Shown here piece after piece: positions 48,481 through 57,835 of a DNA stretch of 64,000 bases. A program made the translations under genes and the position numbers. The notes under the pieces were generated by a model that saw only the letters and a program-made list of their open reading frames with translations, made no database searches and had not been told where the DNA came from. This stretch comes from Hydromonas sp. (GTDB lineage: Bacteria > Pseudomonadota > Gammaproteobacteria > Burkholderiales > Burkholderiaceae): contig JAFEII010000030.1 in NCBI GenBank assembly GCA_017495165.1, positions 1 through 64,000 on the forward strand, given 5' to 3'. Positions within the stretch are counted from its first letter, which is position 1; every line of letters begins with the position of its first letter.

Positions 48481-51141
48481 ATGACGGACGAAACACGATG
48501 GGACGAGGCAAATAAGCTTTGGGATGCGTTTTTAAATAAATTCCCCGCAGAAAAAATTGAATCGATGACGCTGGCGGAATACACTGCTTTCACCGCAGAA
48601 AGCGATGCAGGCTCATTCACCTATTGGTTGGAGCATAGGTTGATGGACTTGGGCAGTATTCGTGGTGGGAGTAGTTTGAAATTTGGCGTTTGGCGAACGG
48701 ACGAAAAAAGCAAACTGACCAATACCAAAAATGATGGGGGCTATGCATGGCACACCAAGTACGGGGCCAGTAGCCCCCAAGAAGCTTTTGAGACGATCAA
48801 GCAACGCATCAAAGCGACGATAGAGGCTGTGCAGCGTGCTGATTTAAGTGCGATCGAGTCAATTGGTTTGCCCGACAGCTTGAAATGGAAAGTTGCTTTT
48901 ATGTACCAAGACCGAGCGCAACCTTGCGTGCTTAACGTTTTTACGCCCGATGCTTTGCGTTTGTATTTAGGGACGTTTGATAAAAAGAGCAGTGTGGCGG
49001 ATCTGCAAAAAGAAGTCATGGCGAGGCGTGAGAATAAAGCGCTTTTTGCTTTTGGGCGTGAGGTTTGGGGCGTTTGGTCGGAGGATGTGATGCGCCACTT
49101 CCAAGTTAAACCAAAAATCAATAAAGATTTTGATCCTATTTCTAAAACTTGGGATGAAAATAAAGCAGCATTCTTTACTCATGTGGTGAGTGCGTTCAAT
49201 CAATGCGGGTTTGATTGGTATTTTATAAGGCCTAAAAAAAGCACTCCCTATACTTTGCGTGTCGCTCGTAAAAAGCCAAAAAAAGAAAAGGATAAAAAAA
49301 TTGCCCCCAAAGCGACTGGTGTTTTAGGTTTTTTTGATTTTCAAAATTGTAAATTTTTATCCGATGGTGTTGCTTTTGGAACAGAAGATTTAGATGGTTT
49401 TAATGGTTGGTTTGAAGGGGCTTTTGCAGATGAAAAAGGAAAAGAAATTGACGCCAACACTGTGGGCAATTGGCCAGACGCCTATGACGAAGCCGAAGAA
49501 GAACCAGACGATGAGGGCGAAACAAATGCCGCGCATGAGGAGGCCACACATATGAAAACAGAGATACCGCTAAACCAAATTTTATACGGCCCACCAGGCA
49601 CGGGTAAAACTTACCACACCATTGATAAAGCACTGGAAATTTTTGGGGAACGCAACTCTGTTTCTGATTACTCGAGTGCAGAGGAAGCTAGAAGAGCGAA
49701 CAAAAAACTTTTTGATGAACGCGTGAGCAACGGCGACATTCAATTTGTCACCTTTCACCAAAGTTTCAGCTACGAGGATTTTGTCGAGGGCTTAACTGCG
49801 CAAGTGAATGAGCAAACGCAACAAATTCGCTATGAAGTCAGTGATGGCGTGTTTAAACGCATGTGTGAAAGCGCGGCGGTTAAAATTGAGGGGGGCGAGG
49901 TAGATTTTTCTCATCTAAAAGACCAGAGGGTATGGAAAATGTCGTTGGGTGCAGCTAATGAAGGCACTGAGGTGTACGACGCTTGCTTGAAATCCAACCG
50001 CATACTTTTGGGTTGGGGCGGTGATATTGATTTTTCACAGTGTAAAAATCGCAACGATATTAAAAGCCAATACCAACAAAGTGAGGAGCACCTTGCTGAC
50101 AACAGCTATGCGATTACGGCCGTTAATGCCTTTCTCTTAAAAGTTAAAAAAGACGACTTGATTGTTGTGAGTGACGGCAATCGCAAATTTAGAGCCATTG
50201 CACGGGTGACTGGTGACTATGAGTGCCTATCCGAGGGGGTTTGTGAGTATTACTTTCAATCACGAGCCGTCGAGTGGCTGCGCGAGTACAAACCATCTTT
50301 GCCTCGTGATCGCTTAATGGACGTGGACTTTAGTCAAATGACCATTTATGAACCCAGCGCAATCGACCGTAAAAAATTAGAGGGTTTGTTGTCTAAGCAG
50401 ACAAGTAAAAGTGAGCGCAGCCCTAAAGTATTGATTATTGACGAAATCAACCGTGGCAATATTTCCAAAATTTTTGGTGAGCTGATTACCTTGATTGAAC
50501 CATCGAAGCGCCAAGGAGCTGATGAGGCGCTTTCGGTGACTTTGCCTTACTCCAAGACCTCATTTGGCGTGCCCGATAATGTCTACATCATCGGCACGAT
50601 GAACAGCGCCGATCGCTCGCTTGCCTCGCTCGATTTGGCGTTGCGTCGTCGTTTTTATTTTATTGAAATGCCGCCTGATGCCAGCACTTTGGCGGGTATT
50701 GTGGTTGATGGCATTGAGGTACAACAAATGTTTGAGGCCATCAATCAGCGCATAGAGGTTTTACTGGGGCGTGATTATTGTATTGGCCATGCGTATTTTT
50801 TACCGTTAAAAGACGAGCCAAACTTGACTCACTTAGCGGCTATTTTTAAAAACAAAATCATCCCTTTGCTGCAAGAGTATTTTTTTGAAGACTGGGAACG
50901 CATTGCGCAGGTACTCAACAGCGACTCAAAAGAGGGCTTTGTTGTCAAAAAAACGTATCCAACAGACTTGTTTGGCTCGGATCCCCAGCCTGAAAATACG
51001 CAAAATAAAGAGGTTTGGCGCGTGAATCAGGAAGCCTTTGGTAAGGCTGAAAACTATCGCGCCATTTATGATGGCTTGACTTCTGAGCCTGCTGTGCAAC
51101 AGGGCGGAGATGGCAGTATGAGTGGGGCAGTGCCGTCGTGA
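48481..51141 (+). CDS. mcrB: McrB-type AAA+ GTPase with N-terminal sensor and PUA/EVE-like insert
   Basis: Motor subunit of a modification-dependent (type IV) restriction enzyme; 886 residues. Residues 1-200 are a domain containing LRLYLG and FGVWRTDEKSK. Residues 200-365 are of unknown fold, ending in an acidic linker. Walker A is GPPGTGKT (370-377), Walker B LIIDEINRGN (651-660), and the sensor is TMNSADRS (706-713), the McrB signature. Between Walker A and B, about residues 484-615 read as a PUA/EVE-like domain (VWKMSLG, ILLGWGG, a segment with FLLKVKKDDLIVV, then RAIARVTG). mcrC overlaps the stop by 4 nt. Confidence 0.9.
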   Translation: MTDETRWDEANKLWDAFLNKFPAEKIESMTLAEYTAFTAESDAGSFTYWLEHRLMDLGSIRGGSSLKFGVWRTDEKSKLTNTKNDGGYAWHTKYGASSPQEAFETIKQRIKATIEAVQRADLSAIESIGLPDSLKWKVAFMYQDRAQPCVLNVFTPDALRLYLGTFDKKSSVADLQKEVMARRENKALFAFGREVWGVWSEDVMRHFQVKPKINKDFDPISKTWDENKAAFFTHVVSAFNQCGFDWYFIRPKKSTPYTLRVARKKPKKEKDKKIAPKATGVLGFFDFQNCKFLSDGVAFGTEDLDGFNGWFEGAFADEKGKEIDANTVGNWPDAYDEAEEEPDDEGETNAAHEEATHMKTEIPLNQILYGPPGTGKTYHTIDKALEIFGERNSVSDYSSAEEARRANKKLFDERVSNGDIQFVTFHQSFSYEDFVEGLTAQVNEQTQQIRYEVSDGVFKRMCESAAVKIEGGEVDFSHLKDQRVWKMSLGAANEGTEVYDACLKSNRILLGWGGDIDFSQCKNRNDIKSQYQQSEEHLADNSYAITAVNAFLLKVKKDDLIVVSDGNRKFRAIARVTGDYECLSEGVCEYYFQSRAVEWLREYKPSLPRDRLMDVDFSQMTIYEPSAIDRKKLEGLLSKQTSKSERSPKVLIIDEINRGNISKIFGELITLIEPSKRQGADEALSVTLPYSKTSFGVPDNVYIIGTMNSADRSLASLDLALRRRFYFIEMPPDASTLAGIVVDGIEVQQMFEAINQRIEVLLGRDYCIGHAYFLPLKDEPNLTHLAAIFKNKIIPLLQEYFFEDWERIAQVLNSDSKEGFVVKKTYPTDLFGSDPQPENTQNKEVWRVNQEAFGKAENYRAIYDGLTSEPAVQQGGDGSMSGAVPS

Positions 51142-52439
51142 CCCATGTCATCACCCTTTGCGAATACGGATCATTGACCACTGCGGCTGTTGACCCCAGT
51201 TTTGAGCAACATACGGTGACGCCAAGCGCGTTTAATTTTTTGTGTGACTTTATGTCCAAGCACAAAAAATCAGGCGCGTCGTTGTTGCATTTAGAGAGCC
51301 ATGTTGCACTGCGTTTGGACAGTTATGTGGGCATCATCGAAACGCCGTGCGGTACAACGCTGGAAATATTGCCCAAGCATGTGAAAAAATTTGTAGAAGC
51401 ACCTGAGGAAAATATACTGCGAGCACGCAAGGTGTTGTTTCAAATGCTTGCAGCGGTTTTGGATTTGCCTAAGCCACGAGACTCGACCGTCAGTCACATT
51501 GAGCTGGCTAAAATGCCCTTGCATGAGTGGGTCATGGCGCAATTTTTAGCGACACTGGATGCACTCATCAAGCACGGCGTGCGCCATGATTATCAAAACA
51601 TTGAGGCCGAAGAGCGTTTTTTGCGCGGGCAGTTGGATGTGTCCAAGCAATTACGCCAGCCCATCGGGCGGCAGCATTTCTTTCAAATCAGGCACGATAT
51701 TTACTCTGCGAATCGACCCGAAAATCGTTTGCTGCAATCGGCATTGCATAAGGTTGCTAAGCACACCAAGCAGCACCAGCGTTTGAGCCAAGAACTGTTA
51801 CATCGATTTATCGGCATCCCTCAGTCAAGCAACCACAAGCGAGACTTTGGCCAATGGCAAGACACGCGTTTGATGGCGCACTATAAAAGCATTAAACCGT
51901 GGTGCGAATTGATCTTGGGCGAGCGCATGCCGTGGGCGGTTCATGGTCTGACGCAAGGCATGAGCTACCTATTTCCTATGGAAACGCTGTTTGAAAAATA
52001 CGTCGAAGTTAGTCTGCGCAAACAATTGCCCGTAGGTTGGCGTTTGACGGCGCAAGCAAACTCAAAATATTTGTGTTCTCACAAGAATGAAGGTATTTTT
52101 GCTCTCAGACCCGACTTTGTGTTGACGGATGGAAAGACCAAATATGTTTTGGATGCGAAGTGGAAGTTGCTCGATACATGCGAAAGCATTGAAACAAGCA
52201 AGTACGGCATCAGCCAAAGCGATTTTTATCAAATGTTTGCGTATGGGCACAAGTATTTGAGTGGTCACGGTGATTTGGTGATGATATATCCGAAGTGCGA
52301 AGGCTTTGAGCAGGCGATTGAGCAGCCGTTTTGTTTTTCGGAGGGTTTGAAATTGTGGGTTGTGCCTTGTGATTTGGAAGAGGCATCCGTGATTTGGCCT
52401 GAAGGCTTGGTGATGGGTTTTGTGGCTGGTGTAAATTAA
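51138..52439 (+). CDS. mcrC: McrC-type PD-(D/E)xK nuclease subunit
   Basis: Nuclease partner of McrB; 433 residues, starting with a GTG inside the mcrB stop (GTGA). An N-terminal beta-rich McrB-contact region is followed by a helical middle (SANRPENRLLQSAL). The C-terminal catalytic core has RPDFVLTDGKTKYVLDAKWK: Asp326, Asp339 and Lys341 form the PD-(D/E)xK site. All catalytic residues are present, so the pair looks active. The HIT gene follows 11 nt later but is probably unrelated. Confidence 0.93.
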   Translation: MTHVITLCEYGSLTTAAVDPSFEQHTVTPSAFNFLCDFMSKHKKSGASLLHLESHVALRLDSYVGIIETPCGTTLEILPKHVKKFVEAPEENILRARKVLFQMLAAVLDLPKPRDSTVSHIELAKMPLHEWVMAQFLATLDALIKHGVRHDYQNIEAEERFLRGQLDVSKQLRQPIGRQHFFQIRHDIYSANRPENRLLQSALHKVAKHTKQHQRLSQELLHRFIGIPQSSNHKRDFGQWQDTRLMAHYKSIKPWCELILGERMPWAVHGLTQGMSYLFPMETLFEKYVEVSLRKQLPVGWRLTAQANSKYLCSHKNEGIFALRPDFVLTDGKTKYVLDAKWKLLDTCESIETSKYGISQSDFYQMFAYGHKYLSGHGDLVMIYPKCEGFEQAIEQPFCFSEGLKLWVVPCDLEEASVIWPEGLVMGFVAGVN

Positions 52440-52450
52440 AGGAGAAAAAA

Positions 52451-52906
52451 ATGAATATGAATCACGATTATTTGCACCAAGCCGATTGTGCGTTGTGCAA
52501 TCAAGTGGGTGGCGAGCTGGTTTGGCAGAACGATGTGTTGCGGGTGATTATGGTGGATGAGCCGCATTTTGTGGGGTTTGTGCGGGTGGTTTGGCAGGCG
52601 CATGTGTCGGAAATGACCGATTTGCCTGTGGCGCAGCGCAGTTTGTTGATGAAGACGGTGTGTTTGGTGGAGGACGTGATGCGGCGGGTGTTGCGCCCGA
52701 CCAAGGTGAATTTGGCCAGTTTGGGCAATATGACGCCGCATTTGCATTGGCATGTGATTCCGCGTTTTGAGACGGATGTAAATTTTCCCAATCCTGTTTG
52801 GGCAATCACGCCTGAGCAGGCGGCGCAAACGCCTGCGCCTGTGGTCACGCCTGAGCAATATGCGGCGTTTGTGGCGGCGCTTAAAGTTGCGCTGTGGGAT
52901 GTTTGA
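52451..52906 (+). CDS. HIT family protein
   Basis: A 151-residue histidine-triad hydrolase-fold protein. The HIT motif is HLHWHVIPRF (near residues 97-106), with CALCNQVGG at the N-terminus. These enzymes hydrolyse nucleotide phosphoramidates or dinucleotides; the substrate is not assignable. AAAGGAG precedes the ATG region, and it lies 11 nt after mcrC. Confidence 0.88.
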   Translation: MNMNHDYLHQADCALCNQVGGELVWQNDVLRVIMVDEPHFVGFVRVVWQAHVSEMTDLPVAQRSLLMKTVCLVEDVMRRVLRPTKVNLASLGNMTPHLHWHVIPRFETDVNFPNPVWAITPEQAAQTPAPVVTPEQYAAFVAALKVALWDV

Positions 52907-53040
52907 GCTGGTTTTTTTGGCTTGATGTGAATGGGGTTTGCGCGGATAATACGCGCCATGCTGCGCCGTGTGCGCAGTTCTTTTTTGTGTGATTTTATGA
53001 TGTGTTGACGTGTGGGGTGATTCGCTGTGGCGCGTATTTT

Positions 53041-53065
53041 GGTGGGCATGAATGGCTGCCCTACG
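53041..53065. repeat. degenerate REP-like half element
   Basis: GGTGGGCA (53041-53048) and TGCCCTAC-type end (53057-53064) form a half like those in the two REP-like elements. It lies between the HIT and GH65 genes. Weak on its own. Confidence 0.35.
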
Positions 53066-53125
53066 TGTTTTGTGTGATTGCCGTGTTTTTGTGAAGTGTT
53101 CTGATATTTAATTGAGGGAATGTTT

Positions 53126-55477
53126 ATGCACCAGTCTGGCCAGCCGTTGTTTCCACTTGAAGCATGGCGTATTCGTGAGGTGGGTTTTTCGCCTGCGCAA
53201 AATTTATTAAATGAGACGTTGTTTACGGTGGGCAATGGTTATATTGGGTTGCGCGGTGGCCAAGATGAGGGCTTTTTTGGCGCGGCGGGTTCGAGTTTGG
53301 ATGCGACTTTTTTGAATGGGTTTTATGACACGGAGTCGATTCATTACCCAGAAACGGCGTATGGTTTGGCCAAAACCAATCAATTTATGCTCAATGTGCC
53401 CAATGCCAAACGGATTCGGTTGTGGCTTGATGGTGAATCGGTGGATGTGCTGCAAGGGGCGTTGCATGATTATGAGCGGGTGCTTGATTTTCAAACGGGT
53501 TTGATGACGCGCACGTTGAAGTGGACGTCCAAAACGGGGCAGCAGGTGCAGATTGACAGCACCCGCGTGGTGAGTTTGGCGCACAAACATGTGTTTGCGG
53601 TGCAGTACACGGTGACGGCGCTGGGCTTTTCGGGCGAGTTGGTGCTTGAATCGGTGTTGGATGGTGCGGTGAAAAACTTGGCGGCGGGCGATGATCCGCG
53701 CGTGGGTTCGCACGTGTCTGCGCCGCCGTTGATTTTGCAAGACACGGTGCAAAGTGGCAGTTACAGCGCTTTGGTTCATCAAACGCGCAACACGGGTTTT
53801 GGCTTGGTCAGCGCGATGGATAATCAGTTCTCGCACAGCGCCAATCGTGCGGTTGAGGCAAGCCATGCGCAGCAGGGTGAGTCGGTTGCCGCGCGATTTA
53901 GCACCACTTTGCAGGCGGGCGAATCGGTCACGTTGACCAAGTTTGGTGCATATTTTACCTCGCGTGATGCGGCGCAATCTGAACTGCTTGGTTTGAGCCA
54001 AGCGGCGCTTTGCGAGGCGGTGCGTAATGGCTTTGCGGCGTTGTGTGCGGCGCAAAAAACCTTTTTGGATAAGTTTTGGCAGCAAGCGAATGTGACGATT
54101 GAGGGCGATGACGCGTTGTGTCAAGGCATCCATTTTAATCAGTTCCATTTATTGCAGTCGATGGGGCGCGATGGCAAAACCAATATTTCGGCCAAAGGTG
54201 TGACGGGCGAGGGCTACGAAGGGCATTATTTTTGGGACACCGAAATTTATGTGTTTCCGTTCTTTCTTGCAACCCAACCTGATGTGGCGCGTCAATTGTT
54301 GCGCTATCGCTACAACGGTTTGGCGGCGGCGCGCAATCGGGCACGCGAGATGTCGCATGCAAAAGGTGCGTTGTATCCGTGGCGCACGATTGCGGGCGAT
54401 GAGTGTTCGGCGTATTTTCCTGCGGGGACGGCGCAGTATCACATCAACGCGGATGTGGCGTATTCGATTAAGCAGTATGTCGAGATGACGGGCGACGTGG
54501 CGTTTTTGGCCGAGGCGGGCGCTGAAATTTTGATGGAGACTGCGCGGATTTGGCTGGGGATTGGTGCGTATGATGCGCAGGATGCCGCGCGTTTTTGTAT
54601 TTTTGAAGTGACAGGCCCCGATGAATACACGGCGATGGTGAGCAATAATTTTTACACCAATGCGATGGCGCAAATGCATTTGGCGTATGCCGCAAAAGTG
54701 GCGCGTCAGTTACAAAATGATGCGCCTGCTGATTTTGCGCGGGTTGCTGCTGCGATGGATTTGGATGTGGCGGAGATTGACGCGTGGGCGCGGGCGGCCG
54801 ATTGTATGTATTTGGCGTATGACGAGCGCTTGCAAATTCACCCACAGGATGATGGTTTTTTGAGCAAACCCGTGTGGGATTTTGCGCACACGCCTGCTGA
54901 AAATTATCCGCTGTTGCTCAATTACCATCCGCTGGTGATTTATCGCCATCAGGTGTGCAAACAGGCCGATGTGGTGCTGGCGTTGATGTTGCGCGGTGAC
55001 CAATTTACGTTGGATGACAAACGACGCGATTTTGATTATTACGAACCAATCACCACGCATGATTCTTCGTTGTCCGCGTGTATTTTTGGGATTGTTGCCT
55101 CAGAAATTGGCTACCATGAGCGCGCGTATGATTTCTTTATGCAAACCGCGCGCATGGACATTGATAACATGCATGGCAACACGCAATACGGCGTGCACAC
55201 TGCAGCCATGGCGGGTTCGTGGTTGGGCGTGGTGGCGGGTTTTGCTGGCATGCGTTTGTACGACGGCGCGTTGCAATTTGCACCAACCTTGCCCGCGCGC
55301 TGGACGCGCTATGCGTTTCATGTGATGGTGCGTGGGCAGCGGTTGAGTGTGACGGTTGAGGCGGGTAAGGTGACGTATGCGTTGCATGGCGACCAAGCGC
55401 TGCGCTTGATGCATGGCGCACAAGAGGTGCTTTTGGGGGCGCATCAGTGTGTCGCGGTGTTGGCGATGCCTTTGTGA
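53126..55477 (+). CDS. glycoside hydrolase/phosphorylase family 65
   Basis: A 783-residue GH65 protein, which phosphorolyses (or hydrolyses) alpha-glucosides such as maltose, trehalose, kojibiose or nigerose. The N-terminal beta-sandwich domain is about 1-260. The (alpha/alpha)6 catalytic domain has EGYEGHYFWDTEIYVFPFF and the catalytic acid Glu500 in GPDEYTAMVSNN. A C-terminal beta domain follows. The start at 53126 is chosen because GAGGG is 7 nt upstream; the ATG at 53120 overlaps it. The partner beta-phosphoglucomutase usually found beside it is absent. Exact substrate unresolved. Confidence 0.9.
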   Translation: MHQSGQPLFPLEAWRIREVGFSPAQNLLNETLFTVGNGYIGLRGGQDEGFFGAAGSSLDATFLNGFYDTESIHYPETAYGLAKTNQFMLNVPNAKRIRLWLDGESVDVLQGALHDYERVLDFQTGLMTRTLKWTSKTGQQVQIDSTRVVSLAHKHVFAVQYTVTALGFSGELVLESVLDGAVKNLAAGDDPRVGSHVSAPPLILQDTVQSGSYSALVHQTRNTGFGLVSAMDNQFSHSANRAVEASHAQQGESVAARFSTTLQAGESVTLTKFGAYFTSRDAAQSELLGLSQAALCEAVRNGFAALCAAQKTFLDKFWQQANVTIEGDDALCQGIHFNQFHLLQSMGRDGKTNISAKGVTGEGYEGHYFWDTEIYVFPFFLATQPDVARQLLRYRYNGLAAARNRAREMSHAKGALYPWRTIAGDECSAYFPAGTAQYHINADVAYSIKQYVEMTGDVAFLAEAGAEILMETARIWLGIGAYDAQDAARFCIFEVTGPDEYTAMVSNNFYTNAMAQMHLAYAAKVARQLQNDAPADFARVAAAMDLDVAEIDAWARAADCMYLAYDERLQIHPQDDGFLSKPVWDFAHTPAENYPLLLNYHPLVIYRHQVCKQADVVLALMLRGDQFTLDDKRRDFDYYEPITTHDSSLSACIFGIVASEIGYHERAYDFFMQTARMDIDNMHGNTQYGVHTAAMAGSWLGVVAGFAGMRLYDGALQFAPTLPARWTRYAFHVMVRGQRLSVTVEAGKVTYALHGDQALRLMHGAQEVLLGAHQCVAVLAMPL

Positions 55478-55591
55478 TTGTTTGGTTTTGAGGCTGGTTT
55501 TAAATTGCGATGTGATGCCGCTTGACGGTGTTGACGTTATATAATCACGGCGGTTTGTGATGGATTAATTGTTTTTTTAAAAGGGAATGGT

Positions 55592-56452
55592 ATGGATTTT
55601 TTGCTTATGCTCAAAGCGGCAATTTTAGGTGTTGTTGAGGGACTTACGGAGTTTTTGCCTATTTCAAGTACGGGGCATTTGATTTTGACCCAGTCTTTAT
55701 TAGGGCTGCACGGTGAATTTTGGGACAGTTTTGAAGTGGCGATTCAGTTTGGCGCAATTTTGGCGGTGATGTGGGTTTTTAGGGCGCGGATTTTGAGCGT
55801 GGCTTGCGGTCTGATGCGCGGCGAGCGCTCGGCGGTTTTGTTTGTGCTTAATATGGTGATTGCGACTGTGCCTGCGGTTTTGCTGGCGTTGGTGTTTGGT
55901 AAAACCATTCAAGCCCATTTGTTTCAACCTGTCCCTGTTGCGCTGGCCTTTGTGATTGGCGGTTTGGTGATTTTGTGGGCGGAGCGGCGCCAAGTCAACC
56001 ACTTGCCTGCGGTCACACGGCTGGAGGATTTAACCATGCTGGATGCGGCCAAAGTTGGGGCGGCGCAAACCTTGGCGGTGATTTTTCCTGGTACGTCGCG
56101 CTCGGGTGCGACGATTATTGGCGGCATGTTTTTTGGTTTGTCACGTGAAGTTGCCACGCATTTTTCGTTTTTTCTGGCCATGCCGATTTTGTTTGCCGCC
56201 TTCCTTAAAGGCTTGTGGGACATGCGCAAAATTGGCGTTGTGATTGAGAATGGCGTGGTTTTAAGTACGGCCAATTTGACGGTGTTGTTTTGCATTGGTT
56301 TTTTTGCGGCATTGGTGAGTGCGTTTGTGTGCGTGCGCTGGTTGCTTAAGTTTGTGAGTAACAATAGTTTTGTGGGTTTTGCTTGGTATCGGATTGGCTT
56401 TGGGCTGTTGATTTTGCTGTCTTGGCAATTCGGCTGGGTGCAGTGGGCGTAA
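55592..56452 (+). CDS. uppP: undecaprenyl-diphosphate phosphatase
   Basis: Inner-membrane enzyme that recycles the C55 lipid carrier of cell wall synthesis; confers bacitracin tolerance when abundant. The 286 residues form about eight TM helices. Conserved blocks are VEGLTEFLPISSTGHLIL (residues 11-28) and PGTSRSGATIIGG (around 175). TATAAT occurs at 55540-55545. Normal length. Confidence 0.96.
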   Translation: MDFLLMLKAAILGVVEGLTEFLPISSTGHLILTQSLLGLHGEFWDSFEVAIQFGAILAVMWVFRARILSVACGLMRGERSAVLFVLNMVIATVPAVLLALVFGKTIQAHLFQPVPVALAFVIGGLVILWAERRQVNHLPAVTRLEDLTMLDAAKVGAAQTLAVIFPGTSRSGATIIGGMFFGLSREVATHFSFFLAMPILFAAFLKGLWDMRKIGVVIENGVVLSTANLTVLFCIGFFAALVSAFVCVRWLLKFVSNNSFVGFAWYRIGFGLLILLSWQFGWVQWA

Positions 56453-56511
56453 TTGATGTAATGGCGGCGCAGCCTGTACGGGCTGCCTGTTTAAAAAAAT
56501 AGGGGTGGGTT

Positions 56512-57804
56512 ATGAGTGGTTTGTCATTGGGTGCGCAGATTGCAATTGTGTGCGGCTTGTTGCTTTGCTCTGCATTTTTTTCTATATCAGAAACCGCCAT
56601 GATGGCGTTAAACCGCTTTCGTCTGCGGCATTTGGCCAAGCAAGGCAATCGCGCAGCCAAACGCACCCAAGGCTTGCTTGATCAAACTGAGCGACTGCTT
56701 GGCGTGATTTTGATTGGCAATAATATTATCAACACCGTTGCCGCCACGCTGACCGCGTCAATTGCGACGCATTATTTTTCTGGCAATGACATGGCAATGA
56801 CGGTGAGCGCAGGTGTGATTGCGTTTGCGATTATTATATTTAGTGAACTCACCCCCAAAGTCATTGGCGCGGCATTCCCCGAAAAAGTCGCTTTGCGCGT
56901 GAGTTTTTTGCTCAAGCCGCTTTTGACGCTGCTGTATCCAGCGGTTTGGTTTAGTAATTTATGTGCCAATGGTTTGCTTAAGTTGATGCGCGTCAATACC
57001 AAAAACATCGATGAGCATTTGAGCCCAGAAGAGCTGCGCTCTTTGGTGCTTGAGCAGTCTAAGTTTATGCCAAAAAAGCACAAAAGCATTTTGGTCAATT
57101 TATTTGATTTAGAATCGATTGAAGTCAACGATTTAATGACGCCGCGTGCACGGCTTGAAGCGCTCAACATCAATGATGACATTGATGCGATTCGCCACCA
57201 ACTCGTGACGTGCTATCACAACAAACTGCCTGTGTATGACGGTGAAATGAACAATATTTTGGGGATATTCCACATCCGCAAAGCGCTGCATCATTTGAAT
57301 GATGGCAGTTTGACCCATGATGAAATCAGAGCCAGTCTGACCAAGCCGTATTTTATCCCTTCAGAAACCGCGATTTTTGAGCAGCTTCAGCATTTCCAAG
57401 AAGACCGCCAGCGCCTGGGTGTGGTGGTCGATGAGTACTCCGAGGTGCTGGGGATTTTGACCATGGAGGACATCATTGAGGAGATGGTGGGCGAGTTTAC
57501 ATCTGCTGCGCCCAATGCGCGCACTGGGATTGTGTGGGATGCGGCAGGGCAGGCGATTGTGGATGCTTCTGTGCCGCTGCGCCAATTGAACCGTCGTTTG
57601 CAGATCGCGTTGCCTGTGGGCGGGCCCAAAACCTTAAATGGTTTGATTTTAGAGTATTTGCAAGAAATCCCTGATGCGCCAGTGTGTTTCCGTATGGCTG
57701 GTTGCCAGATTGAGGTGTTGCACATGGATGAGCACGGCGTGCGCTCAGTGCGGCTAATGAAAAATGCGGTGGACGATAAAAATAAAGATAAAAATACAGG
57801 GTGA
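56512..57804 (+). CDS. HlyC/CorC (CNNM) family transporter
   Basis: A 430-residue protein with an N-terminal DUF21/CNNM membrane domain (ISETAMMALNRFRLRHL, about 30-46, then four TM helices), a CBS pair (LMTPRARLE to ILTMEDIIEEMVGEF) and a C-terminal CorC_HlyC domain. Members transport or regulate Mg2+/Co2+. YfjD is a plausible E. coli homologue. pilB follows after 31 nt. Confidence 0.92.
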   Translation: MSGLSLGAQIAIVCGLLLCSAFFSISETAMMALNRFRLRHLAKQGNRAAKRTQGLLDQTERLLGVILIGNNIINTVAATLTASIATHYFSGNDMAMTVSAGVIAFAIIIFSELTPKVIGAAFPEKVALRVSFLLKPLLTLLYPAVWFSNLCANGLLKLMRVNTKNIDEHLSPEELRSLVLEQSKFMPKKHKSILVNLFDLESIEVNDLMTPRARLEALNINDDIDAIRHQLVTCYHNKLPVYDGEMNNILGIFHIRKALHHLNDGSLTHDEIRASLTKPYFIPSETAIFEQLQHFQEDRQRLGVVVDEYSEVLGILTMEDIIEEMVGEFTSAAPNARTGIVWDAAGQAIVDASVPLRQLNRRLQIALPVGGPKTLNGLILEYLQEIPDAPVCFRMAGCQIEVLHMDEHGVRSVRLMKNAVDDKNKDKNTG

Positions 57805-57835
57805 GTCACGCACATTTAAAGTGAGGCGGTTGATA

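Noticed and set aside
53207-54148. 313-residue open frame on the minus strand
   Set aside because: Antisense to the GH65 gene; Arg/His-rich shadow with no motif.
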